Of a stretch of DNA of 64,000 nt, positions 1 through 8,009 are shown piece after piece (position 1 is the first letter of the stretch; the number at the start of each line of letters is the position of its first letter). The DNA is from Pseudomonadota bacterium (lineage in GTDB: Bacteria > Myxococcota_A > Polyangia > Polyangiales > Polyangiaceae). Both the position numbers and the translations under genes were made by a program. Under the pieces are notes generated by a model. It searched no databases. It was not told the DNA's origin and saw only the letters and a program-made list of their open reading frames with translations. The stretch is taken from the NCBI GenBank assembly GCA_023431345.1, contig JAEYWK010000134.1, positions 28,481-92,480 on the forward strand, given 5' to 3'.

Positions 1-516
1 GACTACCTGGCCGTCCACCCGCGGCGGCGCGTCGACCACTACTCGGGCACGGCCGACTGGCGCATCATCCGCCTGTTGCGGGACGAGCTGACGATTCCCG
101 TGATCGGCAACGGCGACGCTTGGTACGCCACCTCCGCGCTGCGCATGATCGAGGAGACGGGCTGCGACGCGGTGATGCTCGGACGCCCAGCCCTACGTAA
201 TCCTTGGATTTTCCGTCAACTCGGCGAGCTCTTGGCCGGACGTGAGCCGTTCCGCCCGTCGGGCGCGGATCTCGCCGCCCACCTGCGCCGCTTGTCGCTC
301 GCGCTCGCCTCCCAGCTCGGCGACGGCGTCGCGCCGCTCGGTCGACTCAAAGAGCAGCTCAACTACTTGAGCCGCGCCATCCCGAACAGCGCGGCGCTGC
401 AGCGGAGCTTGCTGCGGCAGACCGAGCTCGACAGCTTCCTCGACGCGGCCGAGTCGGCGTTCACGCCGCTGCCCGCCGCGGCGCTGGATCTCGGCCCCGC
501 GCCGCTCGTGAGCTGA
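1..516 (+). CDS. dus: tRNA-dihydrouridine synthase, C-terminal part (cut by window edge)
   Basis: The frame is open from base 1, so the gene starts upstream of the window. The visible part reads VHPRRR..YSGTADW, then IPVIGNGD, then DAVMLGRPALRNPWIF. These are the substrate-binding HxR..YxGxADW loop and the FMN phosphate-binding GNGD and GRxxxxNPW motifs of the Dus family, which reduces uridine to dihydrouridine in tRNA D-loops using FMN and NAD(P)H. The C-terminal helical tRNA-binding domain follows and ends normally. The active-site cysteine lies upstream and cannot be checked. Which Dus subfamily (A, B or C) it belongs to cannot be decided from this half. Confidence 0.88.
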   Translation, partial: DYLAVHPRRRVDHYSGTADWRIIRLLRDELTIPVIGNGDAWYATSALRMIEETGCDAVMLGRPALRNPWIFRQLGELLAGREPFRPSGADLAAHLRRLSLALASQLGDGVAPLGRLKEQLNYLSRAIPNSAALQRSLLRQTELDSFLDAAESAFTPLPAAALDLGPAPLVS

Positions 517-541
517 GCGGGCGCAGTCGACGCCGCACGGT

Positions 542-596
542 GCCGGGCGGAGCCGCGCGACGCCGGGCGGAGCCGCGCGACGCCGGGCGGAGCCGC
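542..596. repeat. 20-bp tandem repeat, 2.8 copies
   Basis: Unit GCCGGGCGGAGCCGCGCGAC repeated at 542-561, 562-581 and partly at 582-596. It lies just downstream of the dus stop codon, between convergent genes. Copies are identical over the full units, which points to recent slippage. Confidence 0.85.
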
Positions 597-607
597 ATCA
601 CCCCCGC

Positions 608-1312
608 TCAGTTGCTGCGCTGGCGCAGCGCGCGCTGCACGATGCGCTCGGCGCGTTGCAGATCCGTACGCCGGAAGGCGTGGCCGGGCCGCGACAGCTC
701 GAGCATGGCCGTGAGCTCTTTTCCCACGAACACCGGGATCATCGCCACCGCACCCGAGCCGCCTTTGCTGCCCGCGAAGCGCATCGCCAGCGCGTCTTCG
801 GTCGGACCGTAGGGTGGGCCGAAAACGGGTCGCCCGAAGCGGGCCGAAATCAGCACCAGATCACTCTCGGGCAACGCATAGCCGAGCCGCTCGGTCGGCA
901 TCGGCCCGAGCACCGAGCGCGTGACGAGTGAGCGCCCGAAGCGACCGCGGTAGTGGAACATCGCGCTCTCGGCGCCGGTCGTGACCATCGACAGCCACGT
1001 CACGGTGTGGGCGAGCTCCATCTCGTCCTTGATGCGCTCGATGGGGCGGCCCCACTCCGCCAGCTGCTCGGGCGAAGGCGCCTTCGCGCCGACCTTGCTG
1101 TTCAAGGCGGAAATCTCGCGAACGGAGTTCAATGTCCGCCAATCGCCGCGGTAAGTGCGCACATGGCAAAACTCCGGCACGCGTCCGGCCTCGACCCCGC
1201 GCAGCAGTAGTCCGGTCACGACCGGGCCGACCGTCAAGTCGCCGTTAGTGACGTACCAGAGCGGCGGGGGCTGAACCTGAAAAACACTCTTGGGTAGTTC
1301 TTGGAGCTGCAT
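608..1312 (-). CDS. GYF-like / GAF-like domain protein
   Basis: Protein of 234 aa. Residues about 15-70 (PPPLWYVTNGDLTVGPV...) look like a GYF_2/DUF4339-type module, a small W/Y-rich domain that usually binds peptides. Residues about 95-230 resemble a GAF-type sensor fold with an alternating strand/helix pattern (SAMFHYRGRFGRS, LALxxxESDLVLISARFGRPVFGPP). No catalytic motif was seen. The open frame extends 20 codons further upstream, but ATG at 1312 is chosen because the domain begins shortly after it. It probably acts as an intracellular sensor or adaptor; this is inference. Function is unknown. Confidence 0.6.
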   Translation of the reverse strand: MQLQELPKSVFQVQPPPLWYVTNGDLTVGPVVTGLLLRGVEAGRVPEFCHVRTYRGDWRTLNSVREISALNSKVGAKAPSPEQLAEWGRPIERIKDEMELAHTVTWLSMVTTGAESAMFHYRGRFGRSLVTRSVLGPMPTERLGYALPESDLVLISARFGRPVFGPPYGPTEDALAMRFAGSKGGSGAVAMIPVFVGKELTAMLELSRPGHAFRRTDLQRAERIVQRALRQRSN

Positions 1313-1420
1313 GGGGCTTGGGCCTGTACGGATTGTTTCCATACGCCCGGGCGCTGGCCAAGAAACCCACATCCATAAGCGCGTGCGCCCCGAGCAGCGG
1401 CGCGCGAGGCGGGCGCGGCG

Positions 1421-3202
1421 TCAGATCGCCTGCCGACGGCGGCTCGCGCCGCGGATCGCGTCCGCGACGACTCGGCTCAGATCCGCGACGCGATACGGCT
1501 TCTGCACGAAGCCCGCAGCCCCACGCTTGAGCATGGCGCTGACGTCTTGCTCGGCGCCATAGCCGGACCACAGCAGCACCGGCAGGTCCGGCGCGAGCTC
1601 GCGCAGCTTCTCGAACGTCGCTTCACCGCTCAGGCCAGGCATGCGTAGATCGAGCAAAACCAGCTGAAAATGGCCGGGGTGGGCGCTCACCTGCTCCACG
1701 GCGCGCGCGCCGTCGACGACGTGGGTCACGGCGTAGCCAAACGACTGCAAGGTCGCGACCGCCGTCATGCCGACCATCGCGTCGTCTTCGACCAGCAAGA
1801 TCTCCCCCTTACCGGGCACGACGTGGCTGGCCACCGGTGCGGTCGCAGCCTCGCCGTCGGAGCACGGCAGGTAGACGCGAAATGCGGTGCCGCCGCGCTC
1901 GCTGTTGACGTCGATGCTGCCGCCGTGCGCCTTCACGGTGCCGGCGACCGACGCCAGCCCCAAGCCCGTCCCCTTGCCGATCGGCTTGGTGGTGAAGAAC
2001 GGATCGAAGATGTGCGGCAGCTGCTCGCGCGGAATGCCGCCACCCGTGTCGATGACCTCAATCACCAGGCACGGCCCGAGCGGCAGGCCCTGGGCGCTCG
2101 AGTGCGTGAGCTCCAGGGACGCCGTCGCGACGGTCAGCTTGCCGCCTGCGGGCATGGCGTCGCGCGCGTTCACGAGTAGGTTCAAAATCGCGCTCTGCAG
2201 CAGCGCGGCGTCCGCCAGCACCGTCGAGCAGCTGGCCGTGAGCTCGGTCACGATCACGATGTTCGGGTCCGTCGAGCGCCGCAGCAATGAAACGGCCTCG
2301 CTGATCACCGCGTGCGCGTCCGTGGGGGTCTGCAGCATGCGTGCTTTGCGCGAGTACGCCAGCAGCTGGCGCGTCAGCTCCGCCAGCCGCTGCGACGACT
2401 GCAAGATGCTCTCGGACAGCTCGCGGCCGTCGCCGGTCTCCGGCAGCTCCAGCTTCAAGAGCTCGGCGGAGCCCATGATGGCGGTCAGGTTGTTGTTGAA
2501 ATCATGCGCTACGCCAGCGGCCAAGCGCCCCACCATCTCGAGCTGCTTGCCCTCCACCGCCATCAGCTCGGCCTCGGCGCGCTCGCGCTCGGCGCGCTCG
2601 CGTCGCAGGGTCTCTTGCCGCGCAATCCGGAGCGCGTGCTCCATGCGCGCGACGAGCGCCACCATCATGCCCCCGAACGCCGTAATGGCGAGGAAGGTGA
2701 CGCCCACCGAGCGCGCCCAAGTCGCGCCCGACGTCATCGCGATGTCGCGCGGGTTCGGCGGCGCGATCAGCCCCGTCACCATCGCGTAGCCGATGGCCGA
2801 GACGAGCATCGCCGACAAAGCCGTCAGCGCGATCATCGCCCGACGCCCGAGCAGCAGGCCCGCGAGCATCAGCGTCACCGTCAAGCTCACCCCCGGGCCC
2901 GACAGCGTGCCCACGTAGGCGTAGCCCGACACGGCGGTCGAGAGCGCGGGAATCAAGAGCACCCACGCGCGCGCGGCGCCGCGCGGCCGGCCCGTCACGG
3001 CCGGAAACCCGACCAGCGCAGCCGCCACCAGCGCCACCGCGCATAAACGCGTGCGCGCGGGGCCGCTCTCCATGGCCAGAACCATCAGCAGCGCGCTGGC
3101 CACGAACACCACGAACAGCACGCGGATCAGCTTGAGCGCCAGGTTCGTGCGCCACGTCAGCGCTTCGTCGTCCGCCCCGGGCTCGTGCCCTTTCACGTGC
3201 AT
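1421..3202 (-). CDS. Membrane hybrid sensor histidine kinase with C-terminal receiver
   Basis: Protein of 593 aa. The N-terminal 190 residues hold about six hydrophobic membrane segments. A short coiled coil rich in Arg/Glu (about 190-220) leads to an H-box GVAHDFNNNLTAI with the phospho-accepting His near residue 233. The ATPase domain has an N-box (LNLLVNARDAMP) and G-boxes (DTGGGIP, GKGTGLGL). A receiver domain occupies the last 120 residues (LLVEDD, LLDLRMPG with the phospho-Asp, and the conserved Lys in QKPYR). This is the HDFNN subtype common in delta-proteobacteria. No separate response regulator gene is adjacent, so the partner is unknown. The first codon, ATG at 3202, is used because a hydrophilic leader of about 20 residues precedes the first membrane segment. 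Confidence 0.93.
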   Translation of the reverse strand: MHVKGHEPGADDEALTWRTNLALKLIRVLFVVFVASALLMVLAMESGPARTRLCAVALVAAALVGFPAVTGRPRGAARAWVLLIPALSTAVSGYAYVGTLSGPGVSLTVTLMLAGLLLGRRAMIALTALSAMLVSAIGYAMVTGLIAPPNPRDIAMTSGATWARSVGVTFLAITAFGGMMVALVARMEHALRIARQETLRRERAERERAEAELMAVEGKQLEMVGRLAAGVAHDFNNNLTAIMGSAELLKLELPETGDGRELSESILQSSQRLAELTRQLLAYSRKARMLQTPTDAHAVISEAVSLLRRSTDPNIVIVTELTASCSTVLADAALLQSAILNLLVNARDAMPAGGKLTVATASLELTHSSAQGLPLGPCLVIEVIDTGGGIPREQLPHIFDPFFTTKPIGKGTGLGLASVAGTVKAHGGSIDVNSERGGTAFRVYLPCSDGEAATAPVASHVVPGKGEILLVEDDAMVGMTAVATLQSFGYAVTHVVDGARAVEQVSAHPGHFQLVLLDLRMPGLSGEATFEKLRELAPDLPVLLWSGYGAEQDVSAMLKRGAAGFVQKPYRVADLSRVVADAIRGASRRRQAI

Positions 3203-3256
3203 GTCTCCCCAGAATACTCAAGAAGCGGAGCCACTTCACGCTTCGGAGCCGCCACC

Positions 3257-3339
3257 ACAAAAGAAAAGAGCGGGCGGGTTCAGCCTGCGACGCCCCTTCA
3301 TGGTGAGAAGGGACTCGCAGAGAGCAACTCCGCCCGCTC
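3257..3339 (-). terminator. Nested stem-loop with U-tract, 3' of the small basic gene
   Basis: On the minus strand, GAGCGGGCGG (3330-3339) pairs perfectly with CCGCCCGCTC (3268-3277). It is followed by TTTTCTTTTG (3258-3267), as in a Rho-independent terminator. Inside the large loop are a second stem GCGA/TCGC (3315-3318 with 3287-3290) and a 6-bp hairpin CCCTTC/GAAGGG around 3294-3312. It sits 17 bp after the stop codon of the gene at 3356-3679 and before the kinase gene. It therefore probably ends the upstream transcript, with possible read-through or regulation into the kinase. Confidence 0.55.
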
Positions 3340-3355
3340 GTCGCGCGCGCCGCAA

Positions 3356-3679
3356 TCAGCGAACGGCAGCGCGCGCGGCTCGCGCCGAGGGTGACGTGAT
3401 GCGCCTGACCTGGCGCCTCGTCAGCTCGGACGCAGCCTTGATGTGCCCTGCGCTCTTTCGCGTCGACTTGCGAGAAGGCTTGCCAGAAGCCGAGCTCTCG
3501 AGCACGGGGCCACCGCGATTGTCGGAACGCTTGGTGAAGTTGTGCGGAGCGGTACCCACGCCATCGAGCAGCGTCGTGTCGATGCTCTCGTCGCGAGACG
3601 GTTTACGGACCTTCTTGGGTCGTGGAGGTCGGCTCGCTCTGAGCACCTCTGCCATGTACGCTTCTGCCTTCGTCGCCAT
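3356..3679 (-). CDS. Small basic hypothetical protein
   Basis: Protein of 107 aa, strongly basic, with clusters such as PPRPKKVRKPSR and KPSRKSTRKS, no hydrophobic segment and no cysteine. ATG at 3679 is preferred over ATG at 3706 because a purine-rich ribosome binding site, AGGAAGAGGGA at 3684-3694, lies just before it. The composition suggests a disordered nucleic-acid-binding or structural protein, but I recognise no family. A terminator-like nested hairpin follows it. The basic tail (ELTRRQVRRI...ARAARAAVR) could be over-read coding, but the strong ribosome binding site supports translation. Confidence 0.5.
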   Translation of the reverse strand: MATKAEAYMAEVLRASRPPRPKKVRKPSRDESIDTTLLDGVGTAPHNFTKRSDNRGGPVLESSASGKPSRKSTRKSAGHIKAASELTRRQVRRITSPSARAARAAVR

Positions 3680-3683
3680 ACAG

Positions 3684-3694
3684 TCCCTCTTCCT
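3684..3694 (-). promoter_or_regulatory. Ribosome binding site that decides the start at 3679
   Basis: Minus-strand AGGAAGAGGGA ends 4 bases before the ATG at 3679. It lies inside the longer open frame that begins at 3706, so it argues for the inner start. Confidence 0.6.
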
Positions 3695-3895
3695 TTCAGG
3701 AGCCATGGGGGCCCCGATTGAAAACGTGACTCGTCAGAACGTCGTGAGCGCCCTCCCTCGAGGGCTCATCATACACACCGACACGCCAAGTGCGCTCATC
3801 ATTCCTTTCTCGGGCGCGAGCTCGGTCTCGTCCTCGGTCTCGTCTTCGGGCGGCGCGAGACCCGGAAGACTTGTTCAGGCCGCATCCGGGAAACG

Positions 3896-4411
3896 CTACC
3901 GCGCCGCCTCGCCCGCGGACTCACCGCGCAGCGTGGCGACGCGCACCTTGAAGCTGCCATCTTCGCCGCGGAGGAGCGTGTACGAAGAAGTTTCCTCGCC
4001 GAGCACGCGATCATCTCGGTCGAGGTAAGGCCAGCGAACGGTCGCGATCACCAAATCGTCGGAAATCCAGTCGAGGTGGGTGATTTCTGCGCGGGTGCCG
4101 ACGATGCCGCGCGCGTTGTACCTATCCTTAGCGCCGGCAAAGAACTGCTCCACCTCGTCCTCGGAGTGCACAACTCGTGCCTCCATCGCGCCGACCACGA
4201 ACGCCGGAACGCCCCACAGCTTCGTGAGGGTGCGAGTGTCGCCAGCGGTGATGGCCTCGGAATATTTATCCAAGTAGGCCTGCACCGACGCTTGTTCGCG
4301 TGCGGCGCTCGTCGGCTTGCTCACACGGTGCGACCCGCTGCCCGGCGCGCGTCGTCCGTCCGCGCTCGCGGACTCACCTGCATCATCATCTCGAGCTGAC
4401 CGTGGTGACAT
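3896..4411 (-). CDS. NTF2-like / SnoaL-type protein
   Basis: Protein of 171 aa. The first 40 residues are polar and low-complexity. The rest fits the DUF4440/SnoaL NTF2-like fold: a helix QAYLDKYSEAITAGD, then TLTKLWGVPAFVVG, then strands including ARVVHSEDEVEQFF, ITHLDWISDDLVIATVRWPYLD and a closing beta sheet with ETSSYTLL. Such proteins are often small-molecule-binding scaffolds or orphan enzymes. No catalytic pair can be assigned. The ATG at 4411 is chosen because the 100 codons upstream overlap the divergent promoter region and read as low-complexity Arg/Ser/Pro sequence. Confidence 0.6.
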   Translation of the reverse strand: MSPRSARDDDAGESASADGRRAPGSGSHRVSKPTSAAREQASVQAYLDKYSEAITAGDTRTLTKLWGVPAFVVGAMEARVVHSEDEVEQFFAGAKDRYNARGIVGTRAEITHLDWISDDLVIATVRWPYLDRDDRVLGEETSSYTLLRGEDGSFKVRVATLRGESAGEAAR

Positions 4412-4555
4412 TTGCGCTGCTCCCGATTGGAGGGTCCGAACACACCACTGCAGCCGTCGTGCCAACGAGACATCACGTCGTGAGTTTGCTAAATTCGTCT
4501 TTCTCAGGGAATGAAGCGTGTGCGGACTCTGTTCTTCGCACACACTCGGAACCAG

Positions 4556-4561
4556 AGGAGG
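4556..4561 (+). promoter_or_regulatory. Shine-Dalgarno AGGAGG before a TTG start
   Basis: AGGAGG at 4556-4561 lies 5 bases before an in-frame TTG at 4567. The GTG at 4576 and ATG at 4591 are too far away for ideal spacing, so this site is the main argument for TTG initiation. Confidence 0.55.
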
Positions 4562-4566
4562 CCAGG

Positions 4567-5217
4567 TTGGCCAAGGTGAACCCTCACGCGATGGCGCGAA
4601 TGACGGCGCTATCGCTCGTTCTGACTGCGGGCACGGCGAGCGCCGCGACGCTGCGTGATTTACCGACGGAGGTGCTGTGCGAACTGATCGACGACGCCGA
4701 GGTAGCAGACGCAAGAGCGGAGCGCGCCCACATCCTACGGCTCCTCACCTTGGACGAACGCGCCGAGGTGCGGGCGCGAGCGGCCGAAGCCATGTCTAGC
4801 CTTTGGCCAGGTCCGGGCGCGGGCGTTACCGACGAGCTGCGCCGGCTCGCCCGTGACACTTCCGACAACGTGCGCGTCTCCGCCGCAGTGGGGCTGGCCC
4901 GCGCGCTCGAGCGCGCCAGCGCGCCTGAGCGCATCGATCTGGTGTGCACCTGGGCTCTATCGACCGACACCGACGAGCGGCTGGCCCTCGCCCGGGCGCT
5001 GACCTGGAGCACCCCGGTTTTCGTGGCTGATTTGGTGCTGGAACAGCTCGCCTGCGACGAGAGCACGGCGGTGCGGGCCGCGGCGCTGGCGGCCGTCGCC
5101 AAGCACTTCCACGAGAACTCGAGCGTCTACGCCAGCATCGTCGGCCGCTGCCTCGAGGACCCGGATCCCAACGTGCAGCGCTTGGCGCGCGCCTTGTTCA
5201 AGCGCGCGCGGGGCTGA
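4567..5217 (+). CDS. Secreted HEAT-repeat protein
   Basis: Protein of 216 aa from a TTG start with a good ribosome binding site; ATG at 4591 is the alternative. A signal peptide is visible (MARMTALSLVLTAGTASA, cleavage after ASA). The mature part is all helical with degenerate HEAT repeats: RAEVRARAAEAM, SDNVRVSAAVGLARAL, DERLALARAL, STAVRAAALAAVAKH, DPNVQRLARALF. These repeats form curved protein-binding scaffolds, so a periplasmic adaptor role is inferred. The neighbouring NTF2-like gene is divergent and shares the upstream region 4412-4566. Confidence 0.68.
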   Translation: MAKVNPHAMARMTALSLVLTAGTASAATLRDLPTEVLCELIDDAEVADARAERAHILRLLTLDERAEVRARAAEAMSSLWPGPGAGVTDELRRLARDTSDNVRVSAAVGLARALERASAPERIDLVCTWALSTDTDERLALARALTWSTPVFVADLVLEQLACDESTAVRAAALAAVAKHFHENSSVYASIVGRCLEDPDPNVQRLARALFKRARG

Positions 5218-5235
5218 CGCTGCGCGTCGACGTCG

Positions 5236-5259
5236 GGCCCTCCGCCGCGAACGAGGGCC
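5236..5259. terminator. Hairpin between convergent genes
   Basis: GGCCCTC (5236-5242) and GAGGGCC (5253-5259) form a 7-bp stem with a 10-base loop between the convergent HEAT-repeat gene and ppa. There is no U-tract, so intrinsic termination is only a possibility. Confidence 0.35.
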
Positions 5260-5277
5260 GAGCCGTCGCGGGCGCTC

Positions 5278-5916
5278 TCAGAACCTCATGCTGGGCGGCG
5301 CCAGGTCGTACGACTCTTGATAGTCGGCGAGCGCCGCTTTCACGACCTCGACGGCGTGGTCGCGCCCGTAAATGCCCGAGACCGAGATCTGGTTCTCGGT
5401 GCCCGGCATGAGCTTGTAAGTCGAGAAGTAGTGGACCATGCGATCGACGATCGCCGGCGGCATCTGCGCGATGTCGTCGATGCTCTTGTAATAAGGGTCG
5501 TTGTCGAGCACGCCGATGATTTTGTCGTCGGCCTCACCGCGATCGATCATGCGGATGCCGCCGACGACGCGCGCATCCAGCAAAATCTCCGAGCGCGTGA
5601 TGGGGCGCTCGCTCACCACGCAGATGTCGAGCGGATCACCGTCCGCCATGTCGACGCCGGGCGTCGACAGCGACGCGACGCGCTGCGCGCAGTAGGTGCG
5701 CGGAATGAAGCCGTAGAGCGTCGGCGGCTGCGCGGAGCCGCGCTGCGGGCGGTCGACCTTGAGGTAGCCCGTCGATTTGTCGATCTCGTACTTCATGGTG
5801 TCGAACGGCGTGATCTCGATGTACGCGGTGACGACACTCGGCGCCTCGTGCCCCGGCTCGAGACCGTGCCAGGGGTGGGGACGAAAGCGATAAAAAGGAG
5901 GAGGGGGGACGGTCAT
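5278..5916 (-). CDS. ppa: Inorganic pyrophosphatase (family I)
   Basis: Protein of 212 aa. It hydrolyses pyrophosphate to phosphate in the cytoplasm and so drives biosynthetic reactions forward. The family signature DGDPLDICVV is present near residue 93, followed by DRGEADDKIIGVL, which carries metal-binding aspartates. Other conserved pieces are KYEIDKSTG, YGFIPRTYC and the C-terminal helix with VVKAALADYQ. The length is slightly above the typical bacterial 175 aa because of an N-terminal extension of about 35 residues and a short tail. It is monocistronic and convergent with the HEAT-repeat gene. Confidence 0.95.
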   Translation of the reverse strand: MTVPPPPFYRFRPHPWHGLEPGHEAPSVVTAYIEITPFDTMKYEIDKSTGYLKVDRPQRGSAQPPTLYGFIPRTYCAQRVASLSTPGVDMADGDPLDICVVSERPITRSEILLDARVVGGIRMIDRGEADDKIIGVLDNDPYYKSIDDIAQMPPAIVDRMVHYFSTYKLMPGTENQISVSGIYGRDHAVEVVKAALADYQESYDLAPPSMRF

Positions 5917-6260
5917 GAAACCCGCGGAGCGTAGCTAGATTTTGGCCGCGCACACGCCCGGAGCGCCCTTTGCGCGTGATATTGGCGTTTTCGGCCGCTC
6001 GGGATCCCCTGTCGCGCTATCGCAACGCGGTTGTCGCCGCGGCCGGCGAGCCGCTCGAGCGATTCGATACCGTAAGCCTGAAAACAGCTGACTCACGGCG
6101 ACCCACGCTGCCGACGCGCAACACGCAAGCAACACTCGGCGGGCTCACGGCGGAGAACGCGAGCGTCACGCGACAGCCGATCACGAAACGCGCGCGACAT
6201 CCGCGACGCAGCGCGCACTCGACGCTTGACCGCCTGGGCTCGCCGGCTTCTATCCCGCGG
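5917..6260. other. Intergenic region, 344 bp, no gene supported
   Basis: Divergent region between ppa and the ParA-like gene. An open frame continues upstream from 6261 to 5970, but its translation is Arg/Thr/Ser-rich with no domain. I treat it as non-coding and as the likely site of both promoters. Confidence 0.5.
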
Positions 6261-6956
6261 GTGAGCCAAATTCATTTCGTCGGAGGCGAGAAGGGCGGCG
6301 TCGGCAAAAGCGTGGTGGCGCGACTCTTGGCGCAATATTGGATCGATCGCGGGCGCGCGTTCGCGGGCGTCGATGGTGACGCGTCGCACGGCGCGCTCGT
6401 GCGCCATTACGGTGATTTCAGTCACTTCGTCGATCTGAGCTCGAGCGAGAGCGCAGACCAAATCCTCGACCGCGCGCTCGGCGCCGATCGGCGCGTGCTG
6501 GTGGACTTGCCCGCGCAAAGCGCGCGATCGATCGACGCCTGGGTCGACGGCGCCAACGTGCTGGGGCTCGCGCGCGAGCTCGGCACGCCGATCACCTTCT
6601 GGCACGTGACGGACGGCGGGTTCGCCTCCGTGATGCAGCTCGAACGAGCGCTGAATCGTTACGGCACGCACGTCGCGCACGTCGTGGTACGCAACCACGG
6701 TCGCTCGAGAGACTTCAGCCAGCTGCAGGCGTCGCCGGCCATGAGCCAGCTGCACGCGCTGGGCGGACACGCGCTCGATCTGCCCGAGCTCGACGCGAAC
6801 GTCATGTACAAGCTCGACGGTGCGGGCGCGAGCTTCTGGGCTGCCGCCAATGCGCGAGAGGGGGAGCGGTCGCTCAAGCCGCTCGAGCGAGAGCGCGTGA
6901 AGCTTTGGCTCGCGCGCGCCTACGCCGAGCTCGACAAGCTCGGCGACTCGATTTGA
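6261..6956 (+). CDS. ParA/MobD-like P-loop ATPase
   Basis: Protein of 231 aa from GTG at 6261, just ahead of the first beta strand (SQIHFVGG). It has the deviant Walker A motif EKGGVGKS near residues 10-17, with the signature Lys of the MinD/ParA/Mrp class, and a second strand ending FAGVDGDASHG (switch-like). RRVLVDLPAQ is a Walker B type strand. It most resembles the MobD/StbB-like ATPases found beside plasmid transfer genes rather than chromosomal ParA. No ParB, relaxase or conjugation gene is nearby, so the partner is unknown. It ends one base before the convergent outer-membrane gene. Confidence 0.72.
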   Translation: MSQIHFVGGEKGGVGKSVVARLLAQYWIDRGRAFAGVDGDASHGALVRHYGDFSHFVDLSSSESADQILDRALGADRRVLVDLPAQSARSIDAWVDGANVLGLARELGTPITFWHVTDGGFASVMQLERALNRYGTHVAHVVVRNHGRSRDFSQLQASPAMSQLHALGGHALDLPELDANVMYKLDGAGASFWAAANAREGERSLKPLERERVKLWLARAYAELDKLGDSI

Positions 6957-6957
6957 G

Positions 6958-7890
6958 TCACGGGTCCCACGGCAGGCCGATGCGCAGGCCCCCGCGCAAG
7001 AAGTGCGTTGGGCCGCGCCCTGACCCTTCGAAGTAGTGCTCGTAGGCCACGCACAGGCCGGCCCAGGGCAGCACGTTGCGCCGGCGAAGCGCCGTGAACG
7101 CGAAGCCGCCACCGACGCGTACGCCGTAGCTGGCGCGCGTGTTGTCCGCCTGAAAGAGCCCCACCGGCGCGAGCTCGAGGTCGTAGTGCCAGGTGAGCTG
7201 CCGGGTGCGAAAAACCAGCGGAATCGCGGGGAAATAGTTGATCACGAACTGCGATGCATTGGTGTTCGGCTTGAGCATCGCGCCGCCGCCGAACTCAGCT
7301 CCGAAGAGCAGCGTGTGGCGACCATCCAAGCCCCAGCCGCCCAGCAAGCGCCCGAGGCCGCCGCCGCCGAAGGTCCAGCGCTGCTCGGTGTAACGGAGCT
7401 GCACGTTGCCGCCCGATTCGACGCTGAGGGTGAAGCGCTCCCGATCGGACTGCAGGCCCTTGAAGCCGCGCTCGGGTCGAATCCAAAACGGACACTCGGA
7501 GGCGCGAGCGATCGCGGCCTCGAGCGCGCGCAGCTGTCGCTCGATGGTCAGCGCTCTCGCCGCCGCCGAGGTCATTTCACCGCGTTCACGGAAGCGCTCT
7601 TCTCCGCTGCCGAGCTCGCGCTGCTTCTGGCGCAAGCCAGCGAGCGCGGCGGCGCGGGCCTCTGGCGTCGCGCGGCACAGCGACTTCAAGACGTGCACCT
7701 CGATCGAGCGCAAGGCTTCGCGGTCGGTGAACCAGTCCTCCGCCTCTTCCGCGGCGACGATTCGCGCGACGTCGTCGAGCAAGGCGCGCGCGCCGTCGCT
7801 ATCGTCTTGCGCCGCCGCGCGCGACGAGATCACGAGCAACGACGCGAACAGGCCTGCCGTGGGGAGCAGGCAGGCCCTCAGCCAAAACAT
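6958..7890 (-). CDS. Outer-membrane/exported protein of unknown function
   Basis: Protein of 310 aa. ATG at 7890 gives a clear signal peptide (MFWLRACLLPTAGLFASLLV...SRAAAQ). The next 120 residues are helical and charged (GLRQKQRELGSGEERFRERGE). The C-terminal half alternates polar and hydrophobic residues with aromatic and Gly-rich strands (RYTEQRWTFGGGGLGRLLGGWG, TWHYDLELAPVGL, YGVRVGGGFAF), as in beta-barrel outer-membrane proteins. No family is recognised. It is likely an outer-membrane barrel with a periplasmic helical part. Confidence 0.6.
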   Translation of the reverse strand: MFWLRACLLPTAGLFASLLVISSRAAAQDDSDGARALLDDVARIVAAEEAEDWFTDREALRSIEVHVLKSLCRATPEARAAALAGLRQKQRELGSGEERFRERGEMTSAAARALTIERQLRALEAAIARASECPFWIRPERGFKGLQSDRERFTLSVESGGNVQLRYTEQRWTFGGGGLGRLLGGWGLDGRHTLLFGAEFGGGAMLKPNTNASQFVINYFPAIPLVFRTRQLTWHYDLELAPVGLFQADNTRASYGVRVGGGFAFTALRRRNVLPWAGLCVAYEHYFEGSGRGPTHFLRGGLRIGLPWDP

Positions 7891-8009
7891 GGGCCTGCTT
7901 GTTGGGGGGCGGCGGCGCCACGTCAAGCCGAACTAGTGCGTATTTCGCACTTTCCAACCGGTGAGCGGGCCCACTTACCCGGGCAGGAGCGCCGGCCGTA
8001 CGCACGGCG

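Noticed and set aside
540..1571. Plus- and minus-strand open frames overlapping the GYF/GAF gene
   Set aside because: They are frame shadows of the gene at 608-1312 and of GC-rich intergenic DNA.
3190..3206. TTTCACGTGCATG, a parS half-site near the histidine kinase start
   Set aside because: Only the left half and centre match the consensus; the right arm is lost, so ParB binding is unlikely.
5970..6260. Upstream extension of the ParA-like gene
   Set aside because: The extra 97 residues are Arg/Thr/Ser-rich with no similarity to ATPase N-termini; the fold begins at the GTG at 6261.
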